Shown piece after piece: positions 10,843-21,840 of a DNA stretch of 64,000 nucleotides (its first letter is position 1; each line of letters begins with the position of its first letter). Made by a program: the position numbers and the translations under genes. The notes under the pieces were generated by a model. The model was given only the letters and a program-made list of their open reading frames with translations. It was not told where the DNA came from and searched no databases. Source of the stretch: Micrasema longulum (lineage: Eukaryota > Arthropoda > Insecta > Trichoptera > Brachycentridae); NCBI GenBank assembly GCA_022494885.1, contig JAGVSM010002694.1, positions 97,031 through 161,030 on the forward strand. The letters are read 5' to 3'.

Positions 10843-11140
10843 AAATAATACAGTTCAGAGTGTAAAAAAGAACCTAAGCCCTGGATGAACGTTTTCGACT
10901 CGATGACCATTCTCAGGTACTCGGGAGGTCTCGGATTCAATTCCTGGGAAGGTCAACATGAAATATAAGCTCAAAAGTTATTCTGCACTGCAGTATTTCA
11001 TGTTCCCGGACTAACATGTGAAGTGCAAGGCTGATATGATAACCTTATCTTCATATAACAGATGATCGAAATACGCTGCGTTTGGTGAAGCAATGCATTG
11101 CCCTATGCACCATCGGGTGTGGAGAGGGTACGATGACGAT
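10843..11140 (+). mobile_element. SINE-B composite with leader module
   Basis: Leader (AATACAGTTCAGAGTGTAA, then GTTTTCGACTCGATGACC), decayed tRNA-like part with B box-like CGGATTCAATTCC, body (GATGATCGAAATACGCTGC) and tail (GATGACGATGATTTG). Shows the full module order leader, head, body, tail. The A-box half of the head is deleted. Confidence 0.7.
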
Positions 11141-11145
11141 GATTT

Positions 11146-11660
11146 GTTTTCATAGCACAATAAGTGTCAGTTTCGAAATGCTTTTTACGCCGATAAGTGG
11201 AATCAGCCACATCATTATTGGTCTCAATTACAGCTCCGTTTGATCAATGATTGTGGGAAAAAATACGGCGAGCGTTATCGATTCATTGTATTGCTTAACT
11301 TATTGCAATATTGGAGACAACTAAAAATGAAAGAGATCTATTCGTCTGTTGTACGAGTAATTAATTATCTTACGTATAAACCAAAAATTAGCAACTTGTA
11401 ATTTTTTCATAATTAAGGTTCAGAAAAATTAGTTTTTTATATCGAGAATTCGTAATATTACACTGGCATACAAAATAACATAACAGAATTAGCACAAATT
11501 CTCTAATGTAGTAGGTTTTAAATGTTACGTATTTTCACTATGCTTATATGACCTTTTTTTAAAATATAACGCTTTAAAGATTGGTAGAGAGTGAAACAAA
11601 AAAAAACAGTAGATAGAGGGGGCTATTCGGAACAAATTTGCCGATGTAAATGTCAACAAT
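11146..11660. other. no gene recognised
   Basis: AT-rich unique-looking sequence between a SINE and a LINE. No motif found. Confidence 0.5.
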
Positions 11661-11673
11661 TTATTAATACAAA

Positions 11674-12491
11674 CAAACAAACCATCACGCCGTTTCCCCG
11701 TAAGGGTAGGCAGAGAGAATAGACCGCCACAACACTCTATCTTTGCATACAGATCTCGCTTCCTCTACATTCATACATCTTCTCATGCACGCGCGCCGAT
11801 TATTCCGACTTTTGACATGTCCATCTTTAAGTATTTGTTCAATTTGGTCATGCCATGTCTTTCTCGGTCTTCCTCTATTTATGCATCCATCAACATTCGC
11901 ATTGTAAATATTCTTAGCCGTTCTCTCGCTATCCATTCGTTCTACATGCCCAAACCAGCGCAGAGCTCCTTTCTTGATTTAGTCGATAATGCTTGTCTCA
12001 GCCTTACATAATGTACGGATCTCAACGTTTGTGCATCTATCGTACATAGTTTTACCACACATTCGCCTGAGAGATCGCATTTCGACAGCATTCAGCCTAC
12101 TTTCATCCCTGTTTTTCCAAGTAGTCAATACTTCGCTCCCATACATCGGGGACGGGACCAGGACTCCGTTGTGAACTGCCAATTTTGCCTCTTGTGACAA
12201 GCATTTATTTGCCAAAGGTTGATTTAAGTGTACCGTTCACTCTGTTCCCGGCACTCACCCTTCTTTCAATATCTTTCTCAGTCATTCCATCCCTTGTAAA
12301 CATACTTCCCAGATACACAAATTCCTCTACTTGTTTTAGTATAACTCCATTCACAGTGATTTCACATTTAGTCATACTTTCATTTCTTTCAAAAACCATT
12401 ACATTTGATTTATCGACATTCATCAGCAAATCGCATACATCGTAGACCTTTGTTACCAAGAATTGCAGTTCCTCTTTGTTGTTAGCAAGGA
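11674..12491 (-). mobile_element. LINE-A1, 5'-truncated, with 13-bp target duplication
   Basis: Minus-strand frames give, in order, NNKEELQFLVTKVYDVC, NVDKSNVMVFERNES, EEFVYLGSMFTRDG, KCLSQEAKLAVHNGVLVPS, YGSEVLTTWKNRDE, RRMCGKTMYDRC, then MDSERTAKNIYN, RGRPRKTWHDQI, RRCMNVEEARSVCKDRV and SILSAYPYGETA: the whole segment after the reverse transcriptase catalytic motif. It begins just after where the YADD motif should be. The frame breaks near 11940-12000 (a stop in SIID) and near 12210. The tail is ACAAACAAAC, inverse of GTTTGTTTG. TTATTAATACAAA flanks both ends exactly (11661-11673, 12492-12504). No endonuclease or catalytic core remains, so it is inert. Confidence 0.9.
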
Positions 12492-12504
12492 TTATTAATA
12501 CAAA

Positions 12505-13410
12505 TTTAAAAAAATGTTTTTGTTGCCTTTTGACCAGATTTTTGTCTTATTCCTTAGGCTTGTATCAGCTCTAAGTAAATTTTGTTTGCCTTAGTAGTAT
12601 TGTACCATTGTACTAAAGCAAATATTCGGTGCAGAAAACCATTTGAAAAAATAAATATTACAATCGATTTAAATTTATTTTTAAATTCTCATTCAGTTTA
12701 ACATAGATATTTCAAAAGTGGTTGGAATATTTAGCTTGATTAAGTGACTCAGACTAGTTATTTAATTAAATAATTTATGAGATTCAAATTATAGATCTCT
12801 TCGGACTGACTTTTATTAAGTTTATAATGTTGATTGAAGGAAGAACGAAAATTTAAATAACCACAATACATCCTGTATGTGCAGATACGATTTGTGATGT
12901 CTACCTACTTATTCTGTCCGTATTATATTAATGGAAGACGTTTTGTAGTTGGATTTAATGCAAATCAAGTTAAATGCTGAATGAATTCTTGTGATTGAGG
13001 TTTGACCAGTATCGAGAATCAAACATTCAAAACGTGTTTTTTTATATAAACCAATATCAAGACAAATACACAAAGAGTATATTTTTAGCAAAAAATCAAA
13101 GTTTAACAATTACAAATTACACTATAAAATAGTACATTCATTCAAACCGTACTTTGTTTAATACAAAATATAAAATATTCACATGATATATTTTGAATAA
13201 AACTTATGGTGGGCAAATCTCGGAAAGCCTTCCGAAGAATTATACTAAATATAACCCTAGCTTATACAAATCAAGGGTTATCGAGAAACAGTTTCAGGAT
13301 AAGATTTTTTAATAGAACCAGAGTATAATTTATAGACTGCGTATATTTAATGCGTATTTTATTTATTTTCATTATATCAACTATCCAACAAAAAATAAAT
13401 ACAAATATAT
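12505..13410. other. no gene recognised
   Basis: AT-rich with no family match. The 66-codon minus frame at 12909-13109 has no recognisable motif. Confidence 0.5.
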
Positions 13411-13414
13411 ACAA

Positions 13415-13640
13415 ACTACTACTACCATCACGCTATTTCCCCGTAGGGGTAGGCAGAGAGAATGGACCGCCACACACGTCTATCCTGGCATACAACCCTA
13501 GCCTCTTCCACATTCATACATCTTGTCATACATGCCCTTCGGTTCTGTCTGCTTTTGACATGACCAGACTTAAGATTTTGGTTTATCTGATCTTCCTTGG
13601 TCGTCCTCGTCTCAAAGATTACAAAATTTACGTATCGTGG
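13415..13640 (-). mobile_element. LINE-A2 3' fragment
   Basis: Tail ACTACTACTACC, then CATCACGCTATTTCCCCG and the inverse of the VEEARVVCQDR.WRSILSAYPYGE region (GCCTCTTCCACATTCATAC). Related to LINE-A1 but with an AGT-type tail and CCAGACTTAAGATTTTGG in place of the ILEDG block. Runs out near the RGRPRK codons. Confidence 0.75.
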
Positions 13641-13744
13641 GGTAATTGCTACAACTAGGTGACTTCAAAATCAGCTTGCTTTAGTTAACCACTAAAACAC
13701 TTGTTTGTATTCTTTTGTATATAATATCATTCAAATTCATCACG

Positions 13745-13800
13745 GTACACGGAAAGATAAGATGATTAGTCTTACGCTTCGGGTGTAAGTTTTATTGATC
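13745..13800 (-). mobile_element. SINE-B scrap
   Basis: AAGATAAGATGATTAGTCTTACGCTTC is the inverse of the SINE-B block GAAGCGTAAGACTGATCACC. About 50 bp only. Confidence 0.45.
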
Positions 13801-14430
13801 GAAAACGATCGAGATGCCCTGCAATTAGCAGGGGCGAATCTTCGAAATAAGCAATTATGCACAGCTAACCATTATGTTTGACATTCGATAATAACGTTTT
13901 ATTGAAAATATTTTAATGCGTAAATAAAAAAACAATTTTTATTTATTGTAAATCACCACGACAGTTTATGTCTTTCTACAAAAAAATATCTATGAAGTGC
14001 GCCCAGCGTCCAGCTCTTTCTCACTGAACGATGAAACCAGCCGATTACCTCAGCTTATTCCTCCATACAAAAAAGTACACTTTATGTTACATCTTTAACC
14101 CAATCAACGTTTTTAGTACTATAACAAGCTTGCAGATTACAAATATTATTTAAAGGTTCTCTACTTGGAAACTAGTATTTCAAACATTATTTCTCAGGGA
14201 ATATTTTTCTTTGATAGGGCATGTGGCGTTCGCACTGGCCATTTTTGGCATTATTCATTTTAAAGGGAATTGGCCAGTACTCAGTTTTGACACTTACTGC
14301 TGAATGTCATTGTGGTATTTGTTAATAAACTTTTGTACATGTATTAAATTAAAATAGTGTAGAATAAAGCTACGTACATCGCTTTGTTAATAATAATTGG
14401 TGTTTGAGTTAATTTTTACAGAACCACTGA
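13801..14430. other. no gene recognised
   Basis: No coding or repeat-family signal seen. AT-rich. Confidence 0.5.
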
Positions 14431-14433
14431 AAA

Positions 14434-14668
14434 AATCATCATCATCATTCCCTTTCCACACCTAATGGTGCAATGGACACTACACTAGTACACCAATTGC
14501 AGCGTATCTTGATCATTTCTGTTACATGAATATAAGATGATCAGTCGTATGCTTTAGGTACAAGTCCAGGGACAATGAAATATTCCAGTGTAAAACCACC
14601 CTTTTAAATAAATATTTCATATCAACCATATCGGTAATCGAACCCGAGACCTCTTGCATGATAGGAAA
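14434..14668 (-). mobile_element. SINE-B copy
   Basis: Tail ATCATCATCATCATTCCC, then TTTCCACACCTAATGGTG, the body, and the head's B box in inverse (GGTAATCGAACCC). It stops at TTGCATGATAGG, so the A-box half of the head is missing. About 235 bp. Confidence 0.8.
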
Positions 14669-14699
14669 ACTTTATAATTAAAAATTAATGAACATTTTT

Positions 14700-15240
14700 G
14701 TAGATTAAATTTAAATTTTTTAAAAAATATACTTCAATATGGGATTGCCCTGAACTGTTATCTCTCATCAACTTTAGGGTGCCTGGAAGAATGACTAGAC
14801 GGGTGCCACCGCTTTGTAGCAACAATTCACGGATAGTGTATACTTGTAATGCCGTATTGAATAGACTTCATGAACTCGGCAATAGTTATTCCCACGTATC
14901 GGATATATTTAGTGTAGGGATGTTCCTGTAGAACAAACCTTTTGAACTTTTTTAAAGATGGTGAATGGTAATTAAATTGATTTATTTATACATTTCATAA
15001 TATGTACATACAATTGTTTGTTCACTTTGCTCAGCTGTATGAAACAGCACTTTACGATTTTCTTTATATATTACTTAAAAATATTTTGTGTTTTAATTTG
15101 ATTTTTACATTTATTCTTAAATTGCTTAAACTTTCTACCGAATATTTTTTATAATTTTTAGGTTTGAGTATTGTGTTTATAAATCTTGGGTAAAAGGTAA
15201 TTTATGTTTTTTTTGTTTAAAAATGAAACCAAATACTTAT
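14700..15240 (+). mobile_element. L-E: LINE C-terminus and 3' UTR
   Basis: The frame SIWDCPELLSLINFRVPG (14737-14790), then RRVPPLCSNNSRIVYTCNAVLN and HELGNSYSHVSDIFSVGMF, is a LINE reverse transcriptase C-terminus. The minus-strand copy at 56441-57075 encodes nearly the same residues. The 3' UTR is shared, including GTTTGTTCACTTTGCTCAGC. 5'-truncated, with a stop after SVGMFL. Confidence 0.75.
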
Positions 15241-15484
15241 GTTAATATTATAAATTTTTGTATTTGCCGTACATGTTAATTAAATAAAAATTAAATACCT
15301 ATAAAATAAATCGCGGCTCGCCACTGGTAATTACAGTACAAATCCAGTTCTCTATGCACTACTGGGTGGAGATAGCATTAAAAGAACTCCCTCCACATAC
15401 ACGAACATCGTTTAAAATACCGTGGGTCTTCCTAACGGCTACGCTCATACTGAAAAGCAATGTTGACACGGTTTATATGAAAGA

Positions 15485-15655
15485 TTGATTTAAAAGGGTG
15501 TTTTTACACCACAATATTTCATAGTCCCTGGACTGGTACCTGAAGCGTAAGACTGATCACCTTACCTTCATGTATCAAAAATGATAAAGGTACGCTGCAA
15601 TTGGTGTACCAATGCAGAGCTTTATGCACCATTAGGTGTGGAAAGGGAAAAATGA
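15485..15655 (+). mobile_element. SINE-B body and tail
   Basis: ATTTCATAGTCCCTGGACTGG, CTGAAGCGTAAGACTGATCA, TACGCTGCAATTGGTGTACC and TGCACCATTAGGTGTGG in order. The head is missing. Confidence 0.8.
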
Positions 15656-15912
15656 AATAATAAATATATGTAAACCAAAAAACTTTTCTTATACAAATAG
15701 AATGAATAAATAAGGATGTGTTAAATCTAGGACTAAGGGAGAAAGGTAGTTAACATACTCGTAACTACTAGGCAGACGATGCAACCATAGTTCTATTCAT
15801 GTTACTGTTGCTAGTTTTTATGCACCATTAGGTGCGGAAAGGGAAAAATGAAATAACAAATATAAGTAAACCAAAATTTTTTCGTATACTAAATGAGTGA
15901 ATAAATATAGTA
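15612..15912. repeat. split direct repeat of a SINE-B 3' end plus flank
   Basis: About 100 bp at 15612-15717 (TTATGCACCATTAGGTGTGG and on through ATGAATAAATAAGG) recurs at 15819-15912 with some 85-90% identity by eye. The copies include non-SINE flank, so this is a segmental duplication and not two insertions. Between them lies a reverse transcriptase palm fragment. Confidence 0.7.
15728..15812 (+). mobile_element. L-K: RT palm-motif scrap
   Basis: The DNA phrase GGACTAAGGGAGAAAGGTAG...AGGCAGACGATGCA matches, with decay, the inverse of 50985-51085, which encodes KGDKVVNIACYADDAA. Here only ADDA reads cleanly. Confidence 0.55.
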
Positions 15913-16845
15913 TGATAAGCCAACCATCTTAATTACTCTAAAAGCTTATTTTTATTGCAGTAAGTGTAAGTAGTGCAGTTCATTGAATATAAGTTTCACT
16001 TAGTTAAGTACATTTGGCGATAATTGAAGCTTTTATGCGGGTGATCCAAAATTAACATTGAATCAGTTCATTGAGCTGTCGAGAGCGTTCGAAGTTCAGA
16101 GGAATTAAAAGTGTACCATATTTGTTTAAACTGTGTAATGATAATTGCTTGAAATGTTTAGGACTCTTCTGAAAAATATAATATAGACACAATACTTTGT
16201 GGAATTCCATGGAAATAACATATATTTTTATAAGTCTGAAGACCCCGTTAGAGAATGAAAACGACTACTGGTCAAATAAATGTGTATATTGCCAATATTT
16301 TAATTTATAAATAAAATAAAATACTTTTAAATTCGATTGGTTTGATTGGGCTGCGATTGTGAACGCTATCTTTATCAGTTCATATTTTTACTTATTTTTT
16401 ATTTATTTGTTTTACAGAAACAAACAGTCGACAATGATATAATAACATAAAAAAGATACGGTTTAAGGACAGACCAGCGAAGTTTTTAAATAAAAATCCA
16501 TCATATTAAATTGTGTTACAACAGAGGTGTGTTTCCATGTGTTATTAATGTCACGAGAGTAGATTTATATGTGTTTGTATGCATGGGAGTAAAATTATTC
16601 AGATTATTGTAAGTGTAGGCATCATTAAGTAGCAAGGTGAGATTATTATCGCAGCCAGAAAAGAATCCCAGTCTTAATTTATTTTAAAATTGAAATCAAG
16701 GGACGTGGCAATATATCAATGAATGAAAAAAAGCATTATAGTTAAAGCAAGAACGATAGAGAGTGTTTGTGCATAGTTTAGTGAAAACTTTGTGGAATGG
16801 AGGAATGAGCCTTGCTGCTTATTACTTTTGAATATAAAACATATC
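15913..16845. other. no gene recognised
   Basis: Unique-looking AT-rich DNA, no repeats matched. No exon signal. Confidence 0.5.
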
Positions 16846-16849
16846 AGAG

Positions 16850-17072
16850 TTGGTATAAGAAAAATCCGTGTTATACAATTAATGTTTGATTGCATTAAAA
16901 TTTACTTTTTCATCGGTAACCTACCATTAAACACGTTTAGATACACATCATATACAATGACGAATGAATATCGTATTTTTCATACATCAAACTCAATTTT
17001 ACTTTGTAGATAAAATTGACGATAAATTAATGTTAACTCCCCATTAGAATGAAGCCCTGGGCAAGATACGAA
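16850..17072 (-). mobile_element. MITE-B copy, left end lost
   Basis: CATCGGTAACCTACCATTAAAC and CAATTTTACTTTGTAGATAAAATTGACG, then a terminal block TGTTAACTCCCCATTAGAATG...GCCCTGGGC, match the right half of MITE-B at 38100-38272. Confidence 0.65.
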
Positions 17073-17149
17073 GATTTCATTTTATTTTTCAATTTTATCT
17101 ACTAAGAGTCAATTCATGATTTTCTGTTGTTAAAGTTTTTATATAAATA

Positions 17150-17235
17150 TACTCATTTTTCATTACACGGTATCGGTTTTTCTTTATAGACAGTCGAAGT
17201 TAACTCTGTTAACTTCCCATTGTAATCGGGGTCCT
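17150..17235 (-). mobile_element. MITE-B terminal fragment
   Basis: TTTCTTTATAGACAGTCGAAG, GTTAACTCTGTTAACTTCCC and ATTGTAATCGGGGTCC are a MITE-B terminal repeat. It abuts a SINE-B piece. Confidence 0.7.
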
Positions 17236-17325
17236 AGTAAGGTCGACATTAAATAACACCTGAAGCGAAAGACTAAATACCTTTTCTTTATCTAACATTT
17301 GCACCATCGGGTGCGAATAGGCATG
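17235..17325 (+). mobile_element. SINE-B fragment
   Basis: GGTCGACATTAAATA, ACCTGAAGCGAAAGACT and TTGCACCATCGGGTGCG are SINE-B blocks with internal deletions. Confidence 0.55.
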
Positions 17326-17730
17326 ACTATGAGGATTTGGGTTATTGATAACTTGAACAATGAAAAAAATTGAATCTTTTTTATTTTTAAAATTGAACGT
17401 TTGTTTTTATTTACTTTATAACAGTTATCAAAAATACGATGAGGCATTTTTCTTTTTTTATATTTATATTTTTTTGTTTTATTCCAATGCAATGTATATT
17501 TTTTCAACCGTTCATTTTCTATTGTTAGCGAATAAGTTAGATAATTTTTGAGAAATTTTTTTTCAGGCGTTGTTATTCTAAGCATTTTGTAATGATTTAT
17601 TTTTGTTTGCACGGAGCGTACGAATAGCGTAGTATATAGGTACCTACCCACCAAATTATGTACACGTATTCCAATGTATAATATGTCTACCAAATTAACA
17701 GAATTTAACTTTCAGAAGTTAAAATTTATC
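17326..17730. other. no gene recognised
   Basis: A 133-codon minus-strand frame here is low-complexity (runs of K, Y, N, I) and ends inside the SINE-B scrap. Judged a chance frame in AT-rich DNA. Confidence 0.5.
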
Positions 17731-17734
17731 AATA

Positions 17735-18218
17735 CCATTCTTGTCTTCGCACCTAATGGTCCATAGGGCAATGAATTTGTGTATTTGTTTTTTATTGTAT
17801 AAAAGCAATGACCAGTATTTTTCTTCAGATGTCAGTCCAGGGTTAAGAAATACTGCAATGTAAAAACACATTTTAAATAAATATTTTAATTCAACCATTT
17901 CGGGAATCGAACCAGGGTCCGTATTCTAATGGAAAGTTTAAATGTATCTTCAATTTTCTCTACAAAGTAAAATTAAGTTTTCTGTATGAAAAATATAATA
18001 TGTTAACAATTTTTTTTCTTAACATGATAAACTACAGGTTACCGACGAATATACGTTTAATTTTCATAAAAATGTACCCATTTTCGTACATGAATATCGA
18101 TGTTAGTTTATACTGTCTCGATATGTACCGATGAAGATAGCGTACATAATCGCAGCGCTGGTACCTCTTTCATGGTAGGCAAACGCGCTCACCATTCTAC
18201 CACAAGGCGGAGGTTAAC
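17735..18218 (-). mobile_element. SINE-B copy split by a MITE-B
   Basis: 17735-17911 holds the tail-side body (TCGCACCTAATGGTCC, GTCCAGGGTTAAG) and the start of the B box in inverse (CGGGAATCGAACC). 18163-18218 continues with ACCTCTTTCATGGTAGGCA and AACGCGCTCACCATTCTACC, the rest of the tRNA-like head. The 250-bp interruption is a MITE-B. Confidence 0.8.
17913..18160. mobile_element. MITE-B inserted in SINE-B
   Basis: Matches the copy at 39528-39775 along its length (GTTACCGACGAATATACG, TACCGATGAAGATAGC). Tips are AGGGTCCGTATTCTAATGG and ATAATCGCAGCGCTGG. The insertion point is inside the SINE's pol III B box. Confidence 0.75.
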
Positions 18219-18364
18219 ATCAATAAACTTAATAAGATTTTCAAATATCGGTGTATCTGAAAATAAACCGGGAGTTGATATTGAAATATTTGGATAAATC
18301 ATCAAAACGATTTTTTTTTTCAAATAAACATTTGCATAAAAAAAATCGATTCGGATATACTTGT

Positions 18365-18450
18365 ATTGGGTGTATTATTATGGATAACTTATATAGCTCT
18401 TTTTTCATAATATAATACCTCAAAGGCGGTTTACAAATTGATTCTATAAT
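18365..18450 (-). mobile_element. L-G 3' end fragment
   Basis: TTATGGATAACTTATATAGC, AATATAATACCTCAAAGGCGG and TTTACAAATTGATTC are the L-G 3' UTR in inverse. It is cut by the LINE-A1 that follows. Confidence 0.6.
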
Positions 18451-18857
18451 AAACAAACAAACAAACAAACAAACAAACAAACAAACCATCACGCCGTTTC
18501 CCCGTAAGGGTAGGCAGAGAGGATAGAACGCCACAACACTCTATCTTTGCATACAGATCTGGCTTCCTCTACATTCATACATCTTCTCATGCACGCGCGC
18601 CGATTATTCCGACTTTTGACACGTCCATCTTCAAGTATTTGTTGGATTTGGTCATGCCATGTCTTTCTCGGTCTTCCTCTATTTCTGCATCCATCCACAT
18701 TCGCATTGTAAATATTCTTAGCCGTTCTCTCGCTGTCCATTCGTTCTACATGTCCAAACCAGCGCAGAGCTCCTTTCTTGATTTTGTCGGTAATGCTTGT
18801 CTCAGCCTTACATAATGTACGGATCTCAACATTTGTGCATCTATCGTACATAGTTTC
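18451..18857 (-). mobile_element. LINE-A1, short copy with long TTTG tail
   Basis: A 120-codon frame without stops, MYDRCTNVEIRTLCKAE through WFGHVERMDSERTAKN and RRCMNVEEARSVCKDRV to SAYPYGETA, is the cleanest copy of this C-terminus in the window. The tail is nine CAAA units (18451-18486), inverse of TTTG. Truncated at TACATAGT. The frame is open only because the copy is short and young; it has no start or catalytic domain. TTCTA on both sides is a possible but weak target duplication. Confidence 0.85.
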
Positions 18858-19400
18858 TACATTAAATTAATTTAATTTAATGCATTCCTACTCGGTATTA
18901 CTAATGATTAAACATTCGGGCCTTAGTCCCTCAAATTTTTGCCAACGACATTATCTACTTGAATAAAACAGCTCAATATAGGTACACACATAATAAACCC
19001 ACTAGGTACTGGTAACATTATGTATATGTAGACATGACAGTGTCTCCCACGGGCACGGGTAAGTCTGGAAGCCACTTGTTTATTATAATACAATCATGCT
19101 TTTGAAGCACTTAACGGAACTCGGGACAAATAAGATATTTGGCAAAGAAAATATTTTTATAAAAATATGTATCCCTCAATTCGGCTAGCTCTCTTATTAA
19201 TCTTATAGTGCGTAGGACACTTCATAGGTTCACCGATTGAAGCTAATCTCGGTTATAAATTGCATGAGATTATTACTCTTACATAAACATTTTACTACGT
19301 CCGTTTTTTATTCATAATCACCACTTTGTAGTTTGTGATTGGATACGCAGCTATAACTTTGTTAAGTGTAGCCCATGGAACGGGCATTTATTTGCTTATT
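18858..19400. other. no gene recognised
   Basis: AT-rich; nothing matched. The phrase CTCCCACGGGCACGGGTAAG near 19043 faintly resembles the repeat at 58810-58985. Confidence 0.45.
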
Positions 19401-19404
19401 CAGA

Positions 19405-19475
19405 CCCTATAATTACTATGCATAACTTATACAGCGCCGTTTTAGTCATATAATACCTTTAGGGGGCTTGGCAAC
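19405..19475 (-). mobile_element. L-G 3' end scrap
   Basis: ATAACTTATACAGCGCCG, ATAATACCTTTAGGGGGC correspond to the L-G tail region in inverse. Confidence 0.5.
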
Positions 19476-19799
19476 ATAATGTCAAAATTACATAGCAAAC
19501 AAATACTAACAGTTCCATATAACTTATTAGCATAAATCATTGGCGGAATCTTTATCATCGTTTGCCATTTGCTTCCAGTTATTAAAGGAGTTCACCCAGA
19601 TTGGGCTAATTTTATTTTGCCGGCCAACAAATATAAACGCATTAGTTAAATAGAACTCAGCATTACAATAAAAACACTCACCCCTTTCCCGAAACTGTTC
19701 ATAAAGACTTGTGTCTTTTTTCAGTTTCACATATCACTTATAATTTATTAAATACTAATTAAGCGAAAAATTTATATTACTTTACAATCAAACCGGGGA

Positions 19800-20700
19800 A
19801 GTAACAAAACAAATAAACTTGAAAAGCTTTCATTGTGCCCTTCGCTGCAGTACTGTCAATTTGCGATCAATCAAATACACATGGTCAGCACAATTACCTT
19901 TTTCTAATTTCCCAGTATGACAGTGAAGGAATACAGTGTTAGTTCCAAATTGAGACCGCGGCCGCACGCTCCAGATCCCGCCTCGGAAAGGAAGAAGAAC
20001 GTAGTAATACAAACAAATCAAACAACGACACAAAACCCAAATACATGTAGGAAACATTAGAATAATTTGCCCAATACAACATGCACTCAAGCAACAGAAG
20101 AAAAAACAATACGTATCTATATCATATCACAGAGGAACGTCAAATTATCAAGACACTACTGACAAAATTCTAACACAGATCCTAACATGATCCCTATTGA
20201 ACTCAGGCGAAATTACTTCTTGTCATAATAATGAATCCCTTGAAAACTCCTAATTATCCTAATACCAACAGTAGAAACAATCCTATGCAAAGACCCTAAT
20301 CGTCTTAACAATCTCTCAGACCTTAGAGCAGACGAAACGGGTCCTAGAGCATGAGAACTCAGCACTATAAACATACCAAAGTTCTAAGTCGATTCTCTAA
20401 GATTATATTTAGGTTTAAAGTTTGAATATTTAGTCAAAAGCGTCACACGTGCATTATAAAAAGGCCCAGGGGGAAAATAAAACAATCACTGTATAAAATA
20501 TTTTAATGTTATCCTCTATAATTCTCCTGATCTAACAAATAAATCGGCTTCCTTCAGCGGGAGTTTTTATGGCCGGCAGGTGCCTCGAATACCCCATGCA
20601 CCATACACATCACATGGGAGCAGCAGCCGATAGTTCTGCCATTATGGCAGGAGCAATGATACTGCGCAATAGCTTGTCTCCCTGCTACCTTTTTTCATTC
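19800..20700. other. unidentified block of distinct composition
   Basis: About 900 bp richer in C and less rich in A/T runs than its flanks. It holds an 86-codon minus-strand frame (19830-20090), a GCGGCCGC site near 19960, a TATAAA box at 20455-20460 with TCACT about 30 bp downstream, and a GC-rich stretch 20560-20690 whose plus frame reads LQREFLWPAGASNTPC. No family recognised. It may be an old retroelement. Confidence 0.35.
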
Positions 20701-20776
20701 TGACTTGAACATTATTACGAGAAATGTAAAAATAATTAGGTTTTATTCCACAAATAAAAAAAATGTCCTTAGTTTG

Positions 20777-20996
20777 AATATTATCTCACAGACTTGACTT
20801 AGAAATTGAGTCTGATAGTAAAAAGAGTTTATTTTGTTATACTCTTTTATAATATTAAATTTGATTCAGATGACCGGCACTTTCAAAATATTATCGCACA
20901 GACTTGACTTAGAAATTGAGTCTGAAAGTAAAAAGGGTTTATTTTGTTATACTCGTTTATAATATTAAATTTGATTCAGATGACCGGCACTTTCAA
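20777..20996. repeat. 110-bp tandem duplication, two units
   Basis: Units 20777-20886 and 20887-20996 differ at about four positions (for example TATCTCAC versus TATCGCAC). Each contains CAGACTTGACTTAGAAATTG and GATGACCGGCACTTTCAA. Recent by divergence. No coding frame. Confidence 0.9.
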
Positions 20997-21840
20997 AATT
21001 AGCGCAAAGTGTATGGAGGCTGGGTGATCTCCTTAGTAAAAAAATACTTTGATGGAAATAGACTTTTGTAACTGAATTTAATAAGAATAAACTTCGTTTT
21101 TGCTACTATTCGTGTTTTATAATATACTAATGAGAAAGAATAACAATGCTTAGAGCGATACATTGGCACGGGACTGAGACAAGACTCGGAGACCATGTCT
21201 CGAAATTTTGATATTTTTTTAGACTTCGAGACTATTCGATACTAACGATAATTCATTTAAAAATGGTGAATGTAGTACATTAATCACATCGCAGAGGTCA
21301 TTATCAATTTTCGCGATTTTCGCGTGTCCTAATGTGACAATGTATTTAAAAGTAACTGCAGAGTTTTTAAAATATCGAGGCTTTACTGACAGAATGCATT
21401 AAGTCATTAAAACAAGTTTCGAGATAATTGAATTTGAAGGTTTTTTATTCCTTCAACGCGTTATTTCTCCCACAATTTTTTTAAAACATTTTTTTTAAAG
21501 CTTTGAAAGAGTAATCTTTATTCTTGGCATATCATTAATTTTGAAATCAAAATCTTGCACCTGTATTTAAAATATTTTTTGAATTTTTAAATAATGTTGA
21601 CTTGACGGTTGACATTCTGTCAGTATAGCCTCGATATATTATGTTAAAGTAAACATACGCAGTAAACATAGAGTTGCATAAAAAAAGCTTTTATTTACTT
21701 ATTTAAAAACAATCTAAAACGTCTGAATTCTCTATTTCTTGTACTATACATATATTATAAACTAGGCAGGCATTAATTAGATTACATTAAATATTTCATT
21801 GATCTCGATTAATTATTAACAAAGTTTTACAATAATATAT
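20997..21840. other. no gene recognised
   Basis: AT-rich, unique-looking. The 65-codon minus frame 20999-21196 shows no motif. Confidence 0.5.

Noticed and set aside
12185..12445. 86-codon plus-strand frame
   Set aside because: Antisense to the LINE-A1 reverse transcriptase segment.
17292..17693. 133-codon minus-strand open frame
   Set aside because: Low-complexity K/Y/N/I-rich translation in AT-rich DNA, with no motif, start context or splice sites; overlaps an opposite-strand frame.
20100..20400. nuclear copy of mitochondrial DNA
   Set aside because: The C-rich phrasing looked mitochondrial, but no recognisable mitochondrial gene motif could be read on either strand.
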